From: Paenibacillus xylanexedens
GTDB taxonomy: Bacteria; Bacillota; Bacilli; Paenibacillales; Paenibacillaceae
Assembly: GCF_007680605.1 (NCBI RefSeq)
Contig: NZ_VEIO01000002.1
Coordinates: forward strand, 493,899-557,898
Length of the DNA stretch: 64,000 nt
Direction of reading: 5' to 3'
Below the pieces are notes generated by a model. The model was not told where the DNA came from, searched no databases, and worked only from the letters and a program-made list of their open reading frames with translations. Position 1 is the first letter of the stretch, and every line of letters begins with the position of its first letter. The translations under genes were made by a program, and so were the position numbers. Shown one piece after another: positions 1-8,805 of this stretch.

Positions 1-1
1 A

Positions 2-595
2 ACGGAAATTGTAGGACGCAACACCGAAGACAAAATCAATCACGCTTACGCCTTTGGGGGCGTGGATATGTCTCTTGCAACAGTTGAACAATTTTTGGGA
101 ATTCCCATTCACTATTATATGAAAGTAGATATGGAGGGGTTCTCCAAAATCATTGATCTTGTTGGGGGTGTGGATGTAAACAACCCGTTTGCCTTTGACT
201 ATGAGGGTAAACGTTATGAGCAGGGAAACATTCATCTGGATGGTGTCGCTGCTCTCGGGTTCTCCAGAATGCGTTATGATGATCCGAAGGGTGACTTGGG
301 AAGGAATGATCGTCAGCGAGAGGTCCTGAAGCAGATGCTCAAAAATACGATGCAATTCTCCAGTGTGCTTCACCTTCAAAATATGTTAGATGAGCTGGGT
401 ACACATGTCAGAACAGATCTGACATTTGATGAGATGAAAGAACTGCTTCTGGATTATCGTAGCGACCTGGAAGAAATCGATACAGTTGAGATCAAGGGAA
501 AAGGCGAGAAAATCAACGGTATTTATTATTTTATTGTAGATCAAGAGGAAAAGGAGCGCATTCACGGATTACTGACGCAGCACCTAGAACAGTAA
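2..595 (+). CDS. LytR-CpsA-Psr (LCP) family cell-wall ligase, C-terminal part
   Basis: The reading frame is open from base 2, so the gene starts upstream and only about 197 C-terminal residues are seen. The visible part begins with the LCP hallmark KINHAYAFGG, continues with a segment typical of the family (FSKIIDLVGGVDV) and the arginine-rich stretch SRMRYDDPKGDLGRNDRQ that contacts the polyprenyl pyrophosphate in this family. LCP proteins are membrane-anchored enzymes that attach teichoic acids or other glycopolymers to peptidoglycan outside the membrane; the anchor must lie upstream of the window. A VanZ-like membrane gene follows 30 bp later on the same strand. The family call is firm; the exact substrate cannot be told. 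Confidence 0.92.
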   Translation, partial: TEIVGRNTEDKINHAYAFGGVDMSLATVEQFLGIPIHYYMKVDMEGFSKIIDLVGGVDVNNPFAFDYEGKRYEQGNIHLDGVAALGFSRMRYDDPKGDLGRNDRQREVLKQMLKNTMQFSSVLHLQNMLDELGTHVRTDLTFDEMKELLLDYRSDLEEIDTVEIKGKGEKINGIYYFIVDQEEKERIHGLLTQHLEQ

Positions 596-626
596 GGGCA
601 ACGTTCGTGAAACAGCAAGGAAAGTG

Positions 627-1181
627 GTGAAAACATTGCTGAATGCGGAGGGAAGAGAAACAAGAAAACAGAAATATCAACGGAAGAATCGTTCGTATAA
701 AATGTTGTTTTGGCTAATGCTGGCAGGGGTCTGGATTGCGATAATCTGGCTGATGTCTTCCCAATCCTATCAACAACAAAATATTCAGCCATGGCTTCAA
801 CGTTTGACCAAACAGGTGCACATCGGGGTTACATTGCCCGATGTGCACCTGTTTTATAATGGGCACGAGTATTCACTAAAAGAAAGGCCTTATGCTTTTG
901 TAGAATTCCTCTTTCGCAAGACTGCGCATCTATTAATCTACGCTGTACTCGCAGTATTAATCTATGGCAGTCTGCGTTACAAACGGGTGAGAGGCATAAC
1001 TTGTATTACGTTGGCGCTGATGTTCGTTGCAGTGATTGCCTCCATTGACGAGTATATCCAACAGTTCAGCCCCAATCGTACGAGTTCAATCTGGGATGTC
1101 GGTGTAGACTTGATTGGCGGAAGTTGCGGCATCGCGGTTTATACAGGAATTCGAGCTTTGCTGGGTAGGAGACATCATTGA
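627..1181 (+). CDS. VanZ-like family membrane protein
   Basis: About 184 residues with an N-terminal membrane segment (near residues 20-40) and a cluster of three more in the C-terminal half. The region FRKTAHLLIYAVLA followed by SIDEYIQQFSPNRTSSIWD and a final glycine-rich helix is the VanZ signature. Family function is poorly defined; VanZ itself gives low-level teicoplanin resistance. Start is one of two consecutive GTG codons (624, 627); 627 is preferred because the AAGGA at 617-621 is better spaced. It sits downstream of the LCP gene, consistent with a cell-envelope role (inference). Confidence 0.85.
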   Translation: MKTLLNAEGRETRKQKYQRKNRSYKMLFWLMLAGVWIAIIWLMSSQSYQQQNIQPWLQRLTKQVHIGVTLPDVHLFYNGHEYSLKERPYAFVEFLFRKTAHLLIYAVLAVLIYGSLRYKRVRGITCITLALMFVAVIASIDEYIQQFSPNRTSSIWDVGVDLIGGSCGIAVYTGIRALLGRRHH

Positions 1182-1272
1182 TTTCCCAGGAAATGCAGTG
1201 TGTAGTCCAGGCATAGCTTCTACTTGTTTGCAAACCATCATACATATGGGGTAGGCAGGACAAGGGGGCTGA

Positions 1273-1788
1273 ATGATGCTAAGAAGAAGAAACCGTAATG
1301 CACTGTTCAAAAAAAGCGGACTTATTTTATTTGTAGTGCTTTTGCTGTGGCTGATTATCAGGAGTGTACCTGCACTGTTTCGTGCAGATGCGCCTGCAGA
1401 GGCTGCTGCTGTGGCAGAAGAGTTTTACAAATACGAGCAAACGGGTGACTTCGGAAGCTCCTGGGAGCTTTTTCATCCTTTAATGAAAGAGCGATTTCCG
1501 AAGAGTGCCTATGTGCAGAATAGAGCTCACATTTTTATGCAGCATTTTGGTGTGCAGACGTTTGAACTGGAGATGGAGCCGCCAGAGCGGGAGTTTGATG
1601 TGGAGATCGTTCAGGGCGTGAAGCCCTTTCCCGAAGCATACAAAATCAAAGTTATACAAACGTATTCCGGAACCTTTGGGAAGTTTGATCTTGTGCAGAT
1701 CTGTTACCTTGTACAGGATGGTAAGCAGTGGACGCTGTTATGGTACTACCCGGATGATAGGAAACACAACACTGAAACTTCATCGTGA
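1273..1788 (+). CDS. hypothetical membrane-anchored protein, NTF2-like fold likely
   Basis: 171 residues. A positively charged N-terminus (MMLRRRNRNALFKK) leads into one hydrophobic helix at about residues 14-33, giving an N-in, outside-facing anchored protein. The rest alternates helices and strands with an FYKYEQTGDFGSSWELFHP segment reminiscent of NTF2-like/SnoaL-type secreted proteins. RBS-like AGGACAAGGGGG precedes paired ATG codons at 1273 and 1276. I do not recognise a specific family, and the NTF2 suggestion is inference from the pattern. A strong terminator follows about 100 bp downstream. Confidence 0.7.
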   Translation: MMLRRRNRNALFKKSGLILFVVLLLWLIIRSVPALFRADAPAEAAAVAEEFYKYEQTGDFGSSWELFHPLMKERFPKSAYVQNRAHIFMQHFGVQTFELEMEPPEREFDVEIVQGVKPFPEAYKIKVIQTYSGTFGKFDLVQICYLVQDGKQWTLLWYYPDDRKHNTETSS

Positions 1789-1825
1789 TGCATGATAGGA
1801 TACAATATCAGGATGAGAAATAAAT

Positions 1826-1842
1826 ATTACATATAATGTAAT
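1826..1842. repeat. short inverted repeat ATTACAT-N3-ATGTAAT
   Basis: A perfect 7-bp inverted repeat around a 3-bp centre lies between the NTF2-like gene and the terminator that follows. It could be an operator or chance in AT-rich DNA; nothing else in the window repeats it clearly. Confidence 0.35.
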
Positions 1843-1891
1843 GTAAATGGAGGTTGAGTATACCGTTTTGTATCATTAGTCCTTGATCAAG

Positions 1892-1934
1892 CGCTATAAA
1901 TGCGAGACTTTTGTCGCATTTATAGCGTTTTTTT
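1892..1934 (+). terminator. intrinsic terminator
   Basis: A perfect 14-bp stem (1892-1905 with 1914-1927), 8-nt loop and seven T residues. It ends the LCP-VanZ-NTF2 gene group on the + strand. Confidence 0.9.
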
Positions 1935-1966
1935 GAATTTTCAACCTAAATCCATGCTTAAAAAGC

Positions 1967-1995
1967 TTGACAATAGTCCCGGTGTCAAGTAAATT
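1967..1995 (+). promoter_or_regulatory. sigma-A-like promoter upstream of the ABC exporter operon
   Basis: TTGACA (1967-1972), 17-bp spacer, TAAATT (1990-1995). It lies between the upstream terminator and the first gene of the exporter operon at 2084, with a 7-bp inverted repeat (ACAGGGA/TCCCTGT, 2045-2066) in the leader. Confidence 0.5.
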
Positions 1996-2044
1996 ACGAA
2001 TTAGGATACAAAATGTATCAATTTTCAGCGTCTAACGACAAATA

Positions 2045-2066
2045 ACAGGGACTAGAGACTCCCTGT
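2045..2066 (+). repeat. leader hairpin ACAGGGA/TCCCTGT
   Basis: A perfect 7-bp stem with an 8-nt loop, ending just before the Shine-Dalgarno GGGGAAGG of the gene at 2084. The position suggests a possible translational or mRNA-stability element; no T run follows, so it is not a terminator. Confidence 0.4.
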
Positions 2067-2083
2067 GAGGGGAAGGTATTCCA

Positions 2084-2332
2084 TTGAATGAAACGGGCCG
2101 CTTTTACTGTGTCAGTTGTGGGATGATTGTGTCGGTCGCTAGAGACGCCGCCCAGAAGCCAGAGGGCAATGGAGGCAATCACGTGTTTCGTACTGGATTT
2201 TACCGGAGTGAAATGCCACTTGGATGCTGTGAGGCGTGTGTAGTTGAGTCAAAACGAGAAGGTAAGTCCCAGTTTGCAGGACAATATACTAAAGATTATG
2301 ATACACTATGCTCATATGAGAAACGGGCATGA
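2084..2332 (+). CDS. small Cys-rich (zinc-ribbon-like) protein
   Basis: 82 residues, TTG start preceded by GGGGAAGG with about 7 nt spacing. Two cysteine pairs are visible: CVSCG near the N-terminus and CCEAC in the middle, the arrangement of a structural zinc site. The end is charged (ESKREGKSQ). It is the first gene before the ABC exporter, 30 bp upstream, so it is probably co-transcribed. I do not recognise the family; an accessory or regulatory role for the exporter is only inference. Confidence 0.6.
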   Translation: MNETGRFYCVSCGMIVSVARDAAQKPEGNGGNHVFRTGFYRSEMPLGCCEACVVESKREGKSQFAGQYTKDYDTLCSYEKRA

Positions 2333-2362
2333 AGTAAGCCCGTACATGAAGGAGAGGATTGA

Positions 2363-3274
2363 ATGCAGCAGGAGCCGGTCGTCCGACTTCAAGGCGTCAG
2401 TAAAATCATTTCCTCCCGATCATTGGTCAGCGACCTGACCCTGGATATTTCTCCGGGGCAGGTTTTTGGTTTTTTAGGACCGAATGGCGCGGGGAAAACA
2501 ACAACCATTCGAATGATGGTAGGTCTGATGTCCATTAGTAAAGGAGATATCTTCATTTCCGGACACAGTGTGAAGAATGAGTTTGAACAGGCCATAGCCC
2601 AGGTGGGGGCGATCGTAGAAAATCCGGAAATGTACAAGTTTCTGACCGGGTATCAGAATCTGGTGCATTTTGCCCGCATGTCACCTGGTGTTACCAAGGA
2701 ACGTATTGCGGAGACCATTGAACGTGTAGGCCTGACAGCTCGTATTCACGACAAAGTTAAAACCTATTCTTTGGGTATGCGTCAGCGCCTTGGTGTCGCG
2801 CAGGCTATATTACATAGACCCAAGCTGCTTGTACTGGATGAGCCAACGAATGGTCTCGACCCTCAAGGCATAAGGGAGCTTAGAGACTATCTGCGTCTTC
2901 TCACCCGTGAAGAGGGAATTACAGTTTTCGTATCAAGTCACCTCTTGTCCGAGATGGAATTGATGTGTGACACCGTGGCTATCATTCAGAACGGTAAACT
3001 GATTGATGTTCGCAATTTGCGAGATGAGCAAGGTTCAGATGCTTTAATCGAAGTTGCATTTGAAGTGAATGATGCGGAACGTGCTATTCAGCTGCTGGAG
3101 GGCGAGGCAACCATTCGGGGGAATGTTATCGTGCTGTCTCTCTCAAGGGAACAGATTCCTGAAATTAATGCCAAGCTGGTTCGTGAAGGCGTACAGGTTT
3201 ACGGCATTCGCAACGTGACTCGAACGCTGGAAGATCAATTTTTGCAAGTGACTGGAGGTGGCGGTATTGGGTAG
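2363..3274 (+). CDS. ABC transporter ATP-binding protein (ABC-2 / BcrA-like)
   Basis: 303 residues. Walker A GPNGAGKTTT at about residues 37-46, signature YSLGMRQR near 137, Walker B LLVLDEPTNGLD near 155, and switch histidine in SSHLLSEM. The C-terminal ~80 residues form the extra domain common in BcrA/DrrA-type ATPases. ATG at 2363 follows AGGAGAGG. The gene overlaps the permease that follows, so the two form one exporter in the cytoplasmic membrane. The substrate is unknown; bacitracin/lantibiotic-type export is common for this family but cannot be shown here. Confidence 0.93.
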   Translation: MQQEPVVRLQGVSKIISSRSLVSDLTLDISPGQVFGFLGPNGAGKTTTIRMMVGLMSISKGDIFISGHSVKNEFEQAIAQVGAIVENPEMYKFLTGYQNLVHFARMSPGVTKERIAETIERVGLTARIHDKVKTYSLGMRQRLGVAQAILHRPKLLVLDEPTNGLDPQGIRELRDYLRLLTREEGITVFVSSHLLSEMELMCDTVAIIQNGKLIDVRNLRDEQGSDALIEVAFEVNDAERAIQLLEGEATIRGNVIVLSLSREQIPEINAKLVREGVQVYGIRNVTRTLEDQFLQVTGGGGIG

Positions 3275-4058
3275 TTTCGGCAATCTGTTGCTGAATGAAA
3301 ATATGAAGGTATTCCGTCGTGTGCGTACCTGGGTCATGTTAGCTATTCTTGCCCTAATCTCGTTGTTAATGCCCGTGTTAATGAGGGAAGGTATGGGGTC
3401 GAGTGACGCTTTTTATTGGCAGCCGGCGGTTACAACGGTTCAGATCGCATTTTTCCTGAATACGATTTTTTGTGTGGTCATTGCAGCGGAATCGGTAGCG
3501 GGTGAGTTTACATGGGGAACTATTAAACTGCTGTTGATCCGTCCGTGGTCACGCAGCAAGATTCTAGCTTCCAAATATCTGACTGTAGTCGGCTTCAGTA
3601 TATTGAGCACTTTACTGGTCATTGGTATGGCGATGCTCAGCTCGTATGTTCTGTTCTCTCATGATGCTCCGGTGGAGAGCAGTATAATGGCAGCTAATGC
3701 GTTTACGAGATGGGGATATCTGTATATCGATCTGTTTATTACACTCGCAATTGCATTTATGGTATCGTCTGTATTTCGTTCGGGTGCGCTTGCGATTGGT
3801 CTGTCTCTGTTCATTATGTTCACGCAAAACATTTTTTCGCTAATCTTCAATCCAGATCGTTATGAATGGGCCAAATACGTTTTGTTCAACAATATGGATC
3901 TGAGCAAATATATGAACGCTTCATCCGATATGGGTTTAATCAATGGTCCGAGTGATGGGATGACTCTGGGGTTCTCCTTGGCCGTTCTCGCTGTATACTA
4001 CGTCATCTTTATGGCGATATCATGGGTTGTGTTCAACAAAAGAGATGTGGCAGGTTAA
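3267..4058 (+). CDS. ABC-2 family transporter permease
   Basis: 263 residues with six hydrophobic segments: one near 20-40, then pairs around 60-80, 105-130, 150-175, 180-200 and 235-260. This is the BcrB/ABC-2 permease layout, including the WGTIKLLLIRPWSR segment typical of the coupling region. A TTG at 3267 is preferred because GGAGGTGG lies 5 nt upstream, inside the end of the ATPase gene; an upstream GTG at 3258 overlaps that SD. Partner of the ATPase at 2363. Confidence 0.88.
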   Translation: MGSFGNLLLNENMKVFRRVRTWVMLAILALISLLMPVLMREGMGSSDAFYWQPAVTTVQIAFFLNTIFCVVIAAESVAGEFTWGTIKLLLIRPWSRSKILASKYLTVVGFSILSTLLVIGMAMLSSYVLFSHDAPVESSIMAANAFTRWGYLYIDLFITLAIAFMVSSVFRSGALAIGLSLFIMFTQNIFSLIFNPDRYEWAKYVLFNNMDLSKYMNASSDMGLINGPSDGMTLGFSLAVLAVYYVIFMAISWVVFNKRDVAG

Positions 4059-4188
4059 TTCCTGCCTCTTTTTTGTGTTTTCGTGAGGCATAGCTGTCTA
4101 TTCAGGGTACATACTGGTATTGTAATGTTAGAATCATATTATCGTCGCAGTCACTTTGGCAGGGCAGCGCATGGAGGGATCATGTTTC

Positions 4189-5262
4189 TTGATTAACAAC
4201 AAATTTTACCGCATATGCACGGCAATTATTTTACTGTTGCTGATCGTGTATTTGGGGGATAAAGTCAACTTTATTTTCCGCCCTCTCACTTCGCTGGTTC
4301 ATATCATTATTATCCCGCTCCTGATCGCAGGATTTTTCTACTATCTGTTGCGTCCGCTCGTGGACTTCATGGAACGGCATAAAATAAAAAGGGCACTGTC
4401 TGTCCTGATTATTTATGTGGCTGTGGGACTCCTCATTGCAGGATTCAGCGTTCTCGTGTGGCCTTCCCTGCGGGAGCAGTTATGGAATTTTATCGAAAAT
4501 ACACCTAAGCTTGTTTCATCTCTTGTAGAGCAGATTAAAGCACTGGAAAACAATCGTTTTCTTGCCCGTTACCTGCCTGAGAATTCGGACTTGTTTACCA
4601 GATTGTCCGAGTATTTAAGTCAGGGGATTACGCAGGTTACGGATTATGTCTCTGGTCTGTTTTCCGTCGTGTCCAACCTGGTCATTATTTTGGCAACATT
4701 TCCGATTATGCTCTATTACATGCTCAAGGAAGGCAGCAAATTCGGAACCAACTTGACGCTGTTGTTGCCGAGACATTATCGGAAAGACGGCGAAGAAACG
4801 GTTCATGAAATTGATGAAGCTCTGAGCAATTATATTGTGGGCCGGGTTATCGTTAATGTTGCGCTAGGTATTCTTATGTTTATTGGCTTCCTTATCATTG
4901 GCTTGCCTTATGCATTGTTGTTGACAGTTGTATCCATTATTCTTAACTTCATCCCTTATGTGGGAGCATTGCTGGCTGCAATTCCTGTTGTGATCGTTGC
5001 TTTTATCGACTCGCCTTCCATGGCGCTCTGGTCTCTGATCATTATCGTTGTTGCACAGCAAATTCAGGATAATCTGATCTCCCCGTATGTCTATGGCAAG
5101 CAACTTGATATCCATCCGTTGACCACGGTGATCCTGCTGCTCGTTGGAGCCGACCTGGGTAACATTCTAGGAATGATTATTATCATTCCGCTATACATGA
5201 TACTTAAGATTATATTTCGGAAGATCCAGAACCGGATTGTTGAAGATCGAGCAGTTTCCTGA
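4189..5262 (+). CDS. AI-2E family transporter (YdiK/YtvI-like permease)
   Basis: About 357 residues with the AI-2E/PerM layout: two N-terminal helices, a soluble amphipathic region (about 95-160), then a C-terminal cluster of five to six helices containing LNFIPYVGALLAAIPVV and IQDNLISPYVYGKQLDIHPL, both hallmark motifs. Family members transport small solutes or act as Na+/H+ antiporters; AI-2 export is only shown for a few. A TTG at 4189 has GGAGGGA nine nt upstream; in-frame TTG 4156 and ATG 4171 are possible but less well placed. B. subtilis has a family member, ydiK, near groESL; this one lies elsewhere. Confidence 0.9.
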   Translation: MINNKFYRICTAIILLLLIVYLGDKVNFIFRPLTSLVHIIIIPLLIAGFFYYLLRPLVDFMERHKIKRALSVLIIYVAVGLLIAGFSVLVWPSLREQLWNFIENTPKLVSSLVEQIKALENNRFLARYLPENSDLFTRLSEYLSQGITQVTDYVSGLFSVVSNLVIILATFPIMLYYMLKEGSKFGTNLTLLLPRHYRKDGEETVHEIDEALSNYIVGRVIVNVALGILMFIGFLIIGLPYALLLTVVSIILNFIPYVGALLAAIPVVIVAFIDSPSMALWSLIIIVVAQQIQDNLISPYVYGKQLDIHPLTTVILLLVGADLGNILGMIIIIPLYMILKIIFRKIQNRIVEDRAVS

Positions 5263-5295
5263 TGAGTTTGGGATGCTTCACCTGTCAGTATAGAG

Positions 5296-5338
5296 AAAAG
5301 GTCTATCCTCGTCAGAAGTGACGGAGGACAGACCTTTT
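5296..5338. terminator. bidirectional terminator between convergent genes
   Basis: AAAAGGTCT...AGACCTTTT arms with a further paired TCCTC/GGAGGA section inside. It lies between the converging AI-2E and CNNM/CorC genes and has A/T runs on both sides. Confidence 0.8.
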
Positions 5339-5340
5339 AA

Positions 5341-6693
5341 TCAAACGTTTGTTTCTTTCTCGTCTTCATCGGTGTAGTCTGACATGTTCAGGGGTTCTTT
5401 CGGGACGATCGCGACCTTGTAGAAGCGATTTTTATCTTTTTCCAGCAGGACAAAGGTCAGGTTCTCATATTCATACTCTTCCTGTTCGTTCATCTCCGGA
5501 CGGTGGCTGTATAGCCATCCACCAATCGTATCCCACTCGTCCGCATCAAGCGAAGCCGTGAACATATCGTTGACCTTGGACAGCGAAACCTTACCATCCA
5601 TGATGATATAATGCTCATTCACAATCTGAATTTCTTCTTCTTCGTCTGCATCGAACTCATCGCGAATCTCACCAACAATCTGCTCGAGTACGTCTTCGAT
5701 CGTTACTATACCCGAAGTGCCCCCATACTCATCGACGAGAACAGCAATATGCACGCCATCCTTCTGCATTTTTTTGAGCAAATCTTTAACCGGAGTTGTC
5801 TCATGAACAGCCGAAACGGGCTGAATGAGGGAAGACAGGTCGACAGGTTCATCATTACCATATAGTTCTAAGAAAAATTGTTTCGTATTAATGATACCGA
5901 TAATGTCGTCTTTGCTCTCATTAACGACTGGAAAACGGGTGTATTGCTCTTCACGAATAATTTCGAGATTTTCCTCGTTCGTTTTATTTAGATAAAGGCA
6001 GACCATATCAGTCCGGGGAACCATGATCTCTTTGGCTAACATCTCATCAAATGCAAAAATTCGGCTAACATACCCAAATTCCGCCTGATTGATTTTCCCG
6101 CTCTCAAAGCTCTCATTAATAATGATCTGGAGCTCTTCTTCGGAGTGCGCTTCTTCATGTTCTGAAGCAGGCTTGATGCCAAACAATTTGACCAGTTGGT
6201 TCGCAGAGCCGTTTAACAGCCAGATAAAAGGATACATCACTCGGTTAAACCAGATGATAGGGCCAGACGTCAGCAGGGCGACAGTCTCGGCTTTACGAAT
6301 CGCTATCGTTTTGGGTGCAAGCTCACCCACAACAACGTGTAAATAGGTGATCGCAACAAAGGCAATGACAAATGACAAGAATGAAGCGAGTGCATCCGGG
6401 ATACTCATGCTTTCGAACACCGGGTGAAGGATTTTCTCTACCGTGGGTTCACCGAGCCAGCCTAGTCCGAGAGACGTAATCGTAATCCCGAGCTGACAAG
6501 CAGACAGATATCCGTCCAGGTTAGCGACGGCCTGTTTCACAGCGAGCGCCCGTTTGTTCCCTTCTGCAATCATTTGATCAATTCGGCTTGGACGAACCCG
6601 TACCAGAGCGAACTCCACTGCCACAAAAAATGCCGATAACCCTATCAATAATGCAACCAAAACCAAATTTAACGCATACCTCTCACTGTCCAT
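5341..6693 (-). CDS. CNNM/CorC-type transporter: DUF21 - CBS pair - CorC_HlyC
   Basis: 450 residues. The N-terminal DUF21 membrane domain has helices at about 5-30, 60-80, 95-120 and 135-160 (VAVEFALVRVR, QLGITITSLGLGWLGEP). Then come a CBS pair (about 210-335, with IMVPRTDMVCL and VLVDEYGGTSGIVTIEDVLEQIVGEI) and a CorC_HlyC domain (about 350-435). Older annotations say hemolysin; the family is now seen as Mg2+/Co2+ efflux or homeostasis proteins. ATG is preceded by AAGGAGAAG on the minus strand. Single-gene unit ending at a shared bidirectional terminator. Confidence 0.92.
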   Translation of the reverse strand: MDSERYALNLVLVALLIGLSAFFVAVEFALVRVRPSRIDQMIAEGNKRALAVKQAVANLDGYLSACQLGITITSLGLGWLGEPTVEKILHPVFESMSIPDALASFLSFVIAFVAITYLHVVVGELAPKTIAIRKAETVALLTSGPIIWFNRVMYPFIWLLNGSANQLVKLFGIKPASEHEEAHSEEELQIIINESFESGKINQAEFGYVSRIFAFDEMLAKEIMVPRTDMVCLYLNKTNEENLEIIREEQYTRFPVVNESKDDIIGIINTKQFFLELYGNDEPVDLSSLIQPVSAVHETTPVKDLLKKMQKDGVHIAVLVDEYGGTSGIVTIEDVLEQIVGEIRDEFDADEEEEIQIVNEHYIIMDGKVSLSKVNDMFTASLDADEWDTIGGWLYSHRPEMNEQEEYEYENLTFVLLEKDKNRFYKVAIVPKEPLNMSDYTDEDEKETNV

Positions 6694-7012
6694 TCACTAC
6701 TCTTCTCCTTTTATGTAATAAGTTTTAACGAGTATTATATCTAATTTTACGTAAGAAGACCACCTTTGCCGGAAGAAAAGAGGAAGAGTCTGGAAAGGGA
6801 TTTATGCAAAACAGTGTTGAAGTTAGGTTATGTAAAGTTTTATCTAAGTATTCGTTACGATTGTGGTCTACATTGGGTATCTATGATTAGCTGGGAACAA
6901 TATCGTCAAAGCTGGTTAGAATGAAGCAAGGCAAAGCTAGTGAGCGAGATAACGGAATTTTACAAAACTGATCATAAAAATATTAGAGCGTATGTATTAA
7001 GGGGGAGGCCGC
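6694..7012. other. intergenic region between divergent genes (CNNM and cls)
   Basis: About 320 bp, AT-rich, between divergently transcribed genes, so it should hold promoters in both directions. A weak candidate for cls is TTGAAG at 6817-6822 with TTATCT at 6840-6845. Apart from that and the SD GGGGGAGG before 7013 I see no repeat, RNA or gene here. Confidence 0.4.
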
Positions 7013-8452
7013 ATGTTCTGGCTGGTCGTTATTTTACTTGTTTTTATCTTTCAAGCGGCTACGATTCTCGTGCTGGAGTTCCGCAATCCGGCCAAAGCAG
7101 TGGCTTGGCTGTTCATCTTGTTTTGCGTGCCCTTAATCGGATTTGTTGTGTATTATTTCGTGGCCCAGGACTATAGTAAACGCAAAAAACTGCGAAAGGG
7201 TGGGTCGCGCATCTTCAGGGAGATGCGCGAAACAATCTGGAAACAGGCGCACATTATAGAAGAGGTTTCCCAAATGCCAGGGGATCGATATAATCACCAG
7301 CACCGTTTATTCAATTTGTTATCGCATTTGTCCGAGAGCCCGATTACGGGATGTAACCGGAGTAAAGTGCTGACCAATGGGGAAGAGGCTTTTGCGGCTA
7401 TGCTGAGAGAGATGGAAAAGGCGAAGCACCATCTGCATGTCGAGTTCTATATTTTCAGAGATGATGTGATCGGTACTCGCTTTCAACAGATGATGATTCG
7501 TAAAGCGCAGGAGGGAGTTAAAGTCAGGTTCATCTGCGACGGGCTTGGCAGTCATAACCTGAGCTGGAGTTTTATCCGCAAGCTTCAGGATGCGGGTGTT
7601 GAGTTTCACTTTTTTCTGCCACCGCTCATTGCTACCATTGATCGCAGAGTCAATTACCGAAACCACCGTAAAATTGTAGTTGTGGACGGGAAGGTTGGTT
7701 TTGTCGGCGGTATTAACGTCGGAGATGACTATCTGGGTCAATACCCGGAGGTCGGATTTTGGCGAGACACCCATGTGCAGATTGAAGGAGATGCTGTCTA
7801 TTTCCTGCAAAGCACGTTTCTTAACGACTGGAAACTGGCCTCCGGAAAACGGATTATGGAGCCGCAGCTCGGAGAGTTGTTTCCACCTCATATTTGCAGC
7901 GGCGGAGAACGAATCCAGATTCTAGGGAGCGGACCTGATCAAGATTGGGACGCCATTCAGGAGATGTGTTTTGGGGCGATCTCAGTAGCCTGTGAACGGA
8001 TATATATTACAACACCGTATTTCATTCCTGATCCAGCTCTTTACGAGGCTCTAAAGACCGCTGCGGTCAGTGGAGTAGATGTGCGAATTGTTATTCCGTA
8101 TCAGTCCGATTCACGGTTAGTGCATCTGGCATCTCTTTCTTATGTTGAAGAGTTGCTACGTGCCGGGGTGAAATTTTATCAATACCGCAAAGGTTTTGTA
8201 CATGCAAAAGTGATGATTGTCGATGAACTGCTGGCGACAGTAGGGACGGCCAACATGGACATGCGCAGTTTCTTTTATAATTTTGAATTGACCGCTGTAT
8301 TGTTTGAAAGCTCTGCGATTCATCGTCTGATGCATGATTTTGAACGTGACCTAGAGGAGTGCAGCCAGATAGATACCTTCGAATTCCAACATCGCTCACG
8401 TCTGCAAAAAGGGGCAGAAATGCTTTCTCGCATGCTTTCTCCGCTTCTTTAG
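7013..8452 (+). CDS. cls: cardiolipin synthase (phospholipase D family)
   Basis: 479 residues. Two N-terminal membrane helices (about 3-24 and 33-55), then two PLD domains each with an HKD motif: NHRKIVVVDGKVGFVGG near residue 217 and HAKVMIVDELLATVGTANMD near 397. This enzyme joins two phosphatidylglycerol molecules to cardiolipin plus glycerol at the membrane. Length matches bacterial ClsA-type enzymes. ATG at 7013 has GGGGGAGG upstream. A strong terminator follows, so it is a single-gene unit. Confidence 0.95.
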   Translation: MFWLVVILLVFIFQAATILVLEFRNPAKAVAWLFILFCVPLIGFVVYYFVAQDYSKRKKLRKGGSRIFREMRETIWKQAHIIEEVSQMPGDRYNHQHRLFNLLSHLSESPITGCNRSKVLTNGEEAFAAMLREMEKAKHHLHVEFYIFRDDVIGTRFQQMMIRKAQEGVKVRFICDGLGSHNLSWSFIRKLQDAGVEFHFFLPPLIATIDRRVNYRNHRKIVVVDGKVGFVGGINVGDDYLGQYPEVGFWRDTHVQIEGDAVYFLQSTFLNDWKLASGKRIMEPQLGELFPPHICSGGERIQILGSGPDQDWDAIQEMCFGAISVACERIYITTPYFIPDPALYEALKTAAVSGVDVRIVIPYQSDSRLVHLASLSYVEELLRAGVKFYQYRKGFVHAKVMIVDELLATVGTANMDMRSFFYNFELTAVLFESSAIHRLMHDFERDLEECSQIDTFEFQHRSRLQKGAEMLSRMLSPLL

Positions 8453-8472
8453 CCGATTTAGGGCAGATTTCC

Positions 8473-8510
8473 GAAGATAAATTCACTTTATTTGAATTTA
8501 TCTTCTTTTT
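8473..8510 (+). terminator. intrinsic terminator of cls
   Basis: A perfect 13-bp stem (8473-8485 with 8493-8505), 7-nt loop, five T residues immediately after. Confidence 0.92.
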
Positions 8511-8580
8511 GCTAAGTATTTTGCTCCAATTTGATCTTTTATGATATAATAGTTATATAAATCATGTCGTGACGAAGGAG

Positions 8581-8608
8581 GGGAGTCTGGGGAAACAGGC
8601 TCCCTTTT
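8581..8608 (+). terminator. hairpin with short T run upstream of the YitT gene
   Basis: GGGAGTCTG pairs with CAGGCTCCC (one G-U pair), loop GGGAAA, followed by four T. It lies in the ~295-bp gap between the cls terminator and the YitT gene, in a possible leader, and could be an attenuator or a terminator of a short transcript. The rest of the gap shows only AT-rich promoter-like sequence. Confidence 0.45.
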
Positions 8609-8805
8609 GCTCTCTTTTGGAAGTGTGATCCGGCAAGCAGTACATCTTGAATCTATTTTATATCGCCTTTAGATGCCCGTATGATGTTGGGTTAAAGTAC
8701 ATGAAGAATACAGTTTGGCTCGTTTTCTACATGGAGCTTCCCCGTGGAGTAATTTAATGGATATATAAAATGGATTCACATTCTGATTTTACGGGGGGGG
8801 ATACC

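Noticed and set aside
7319..7891. 190-residue minus-strand frame within cls
   Set aside because: Shadow of a well-supported cardiolipin synthase; no motif or SD.
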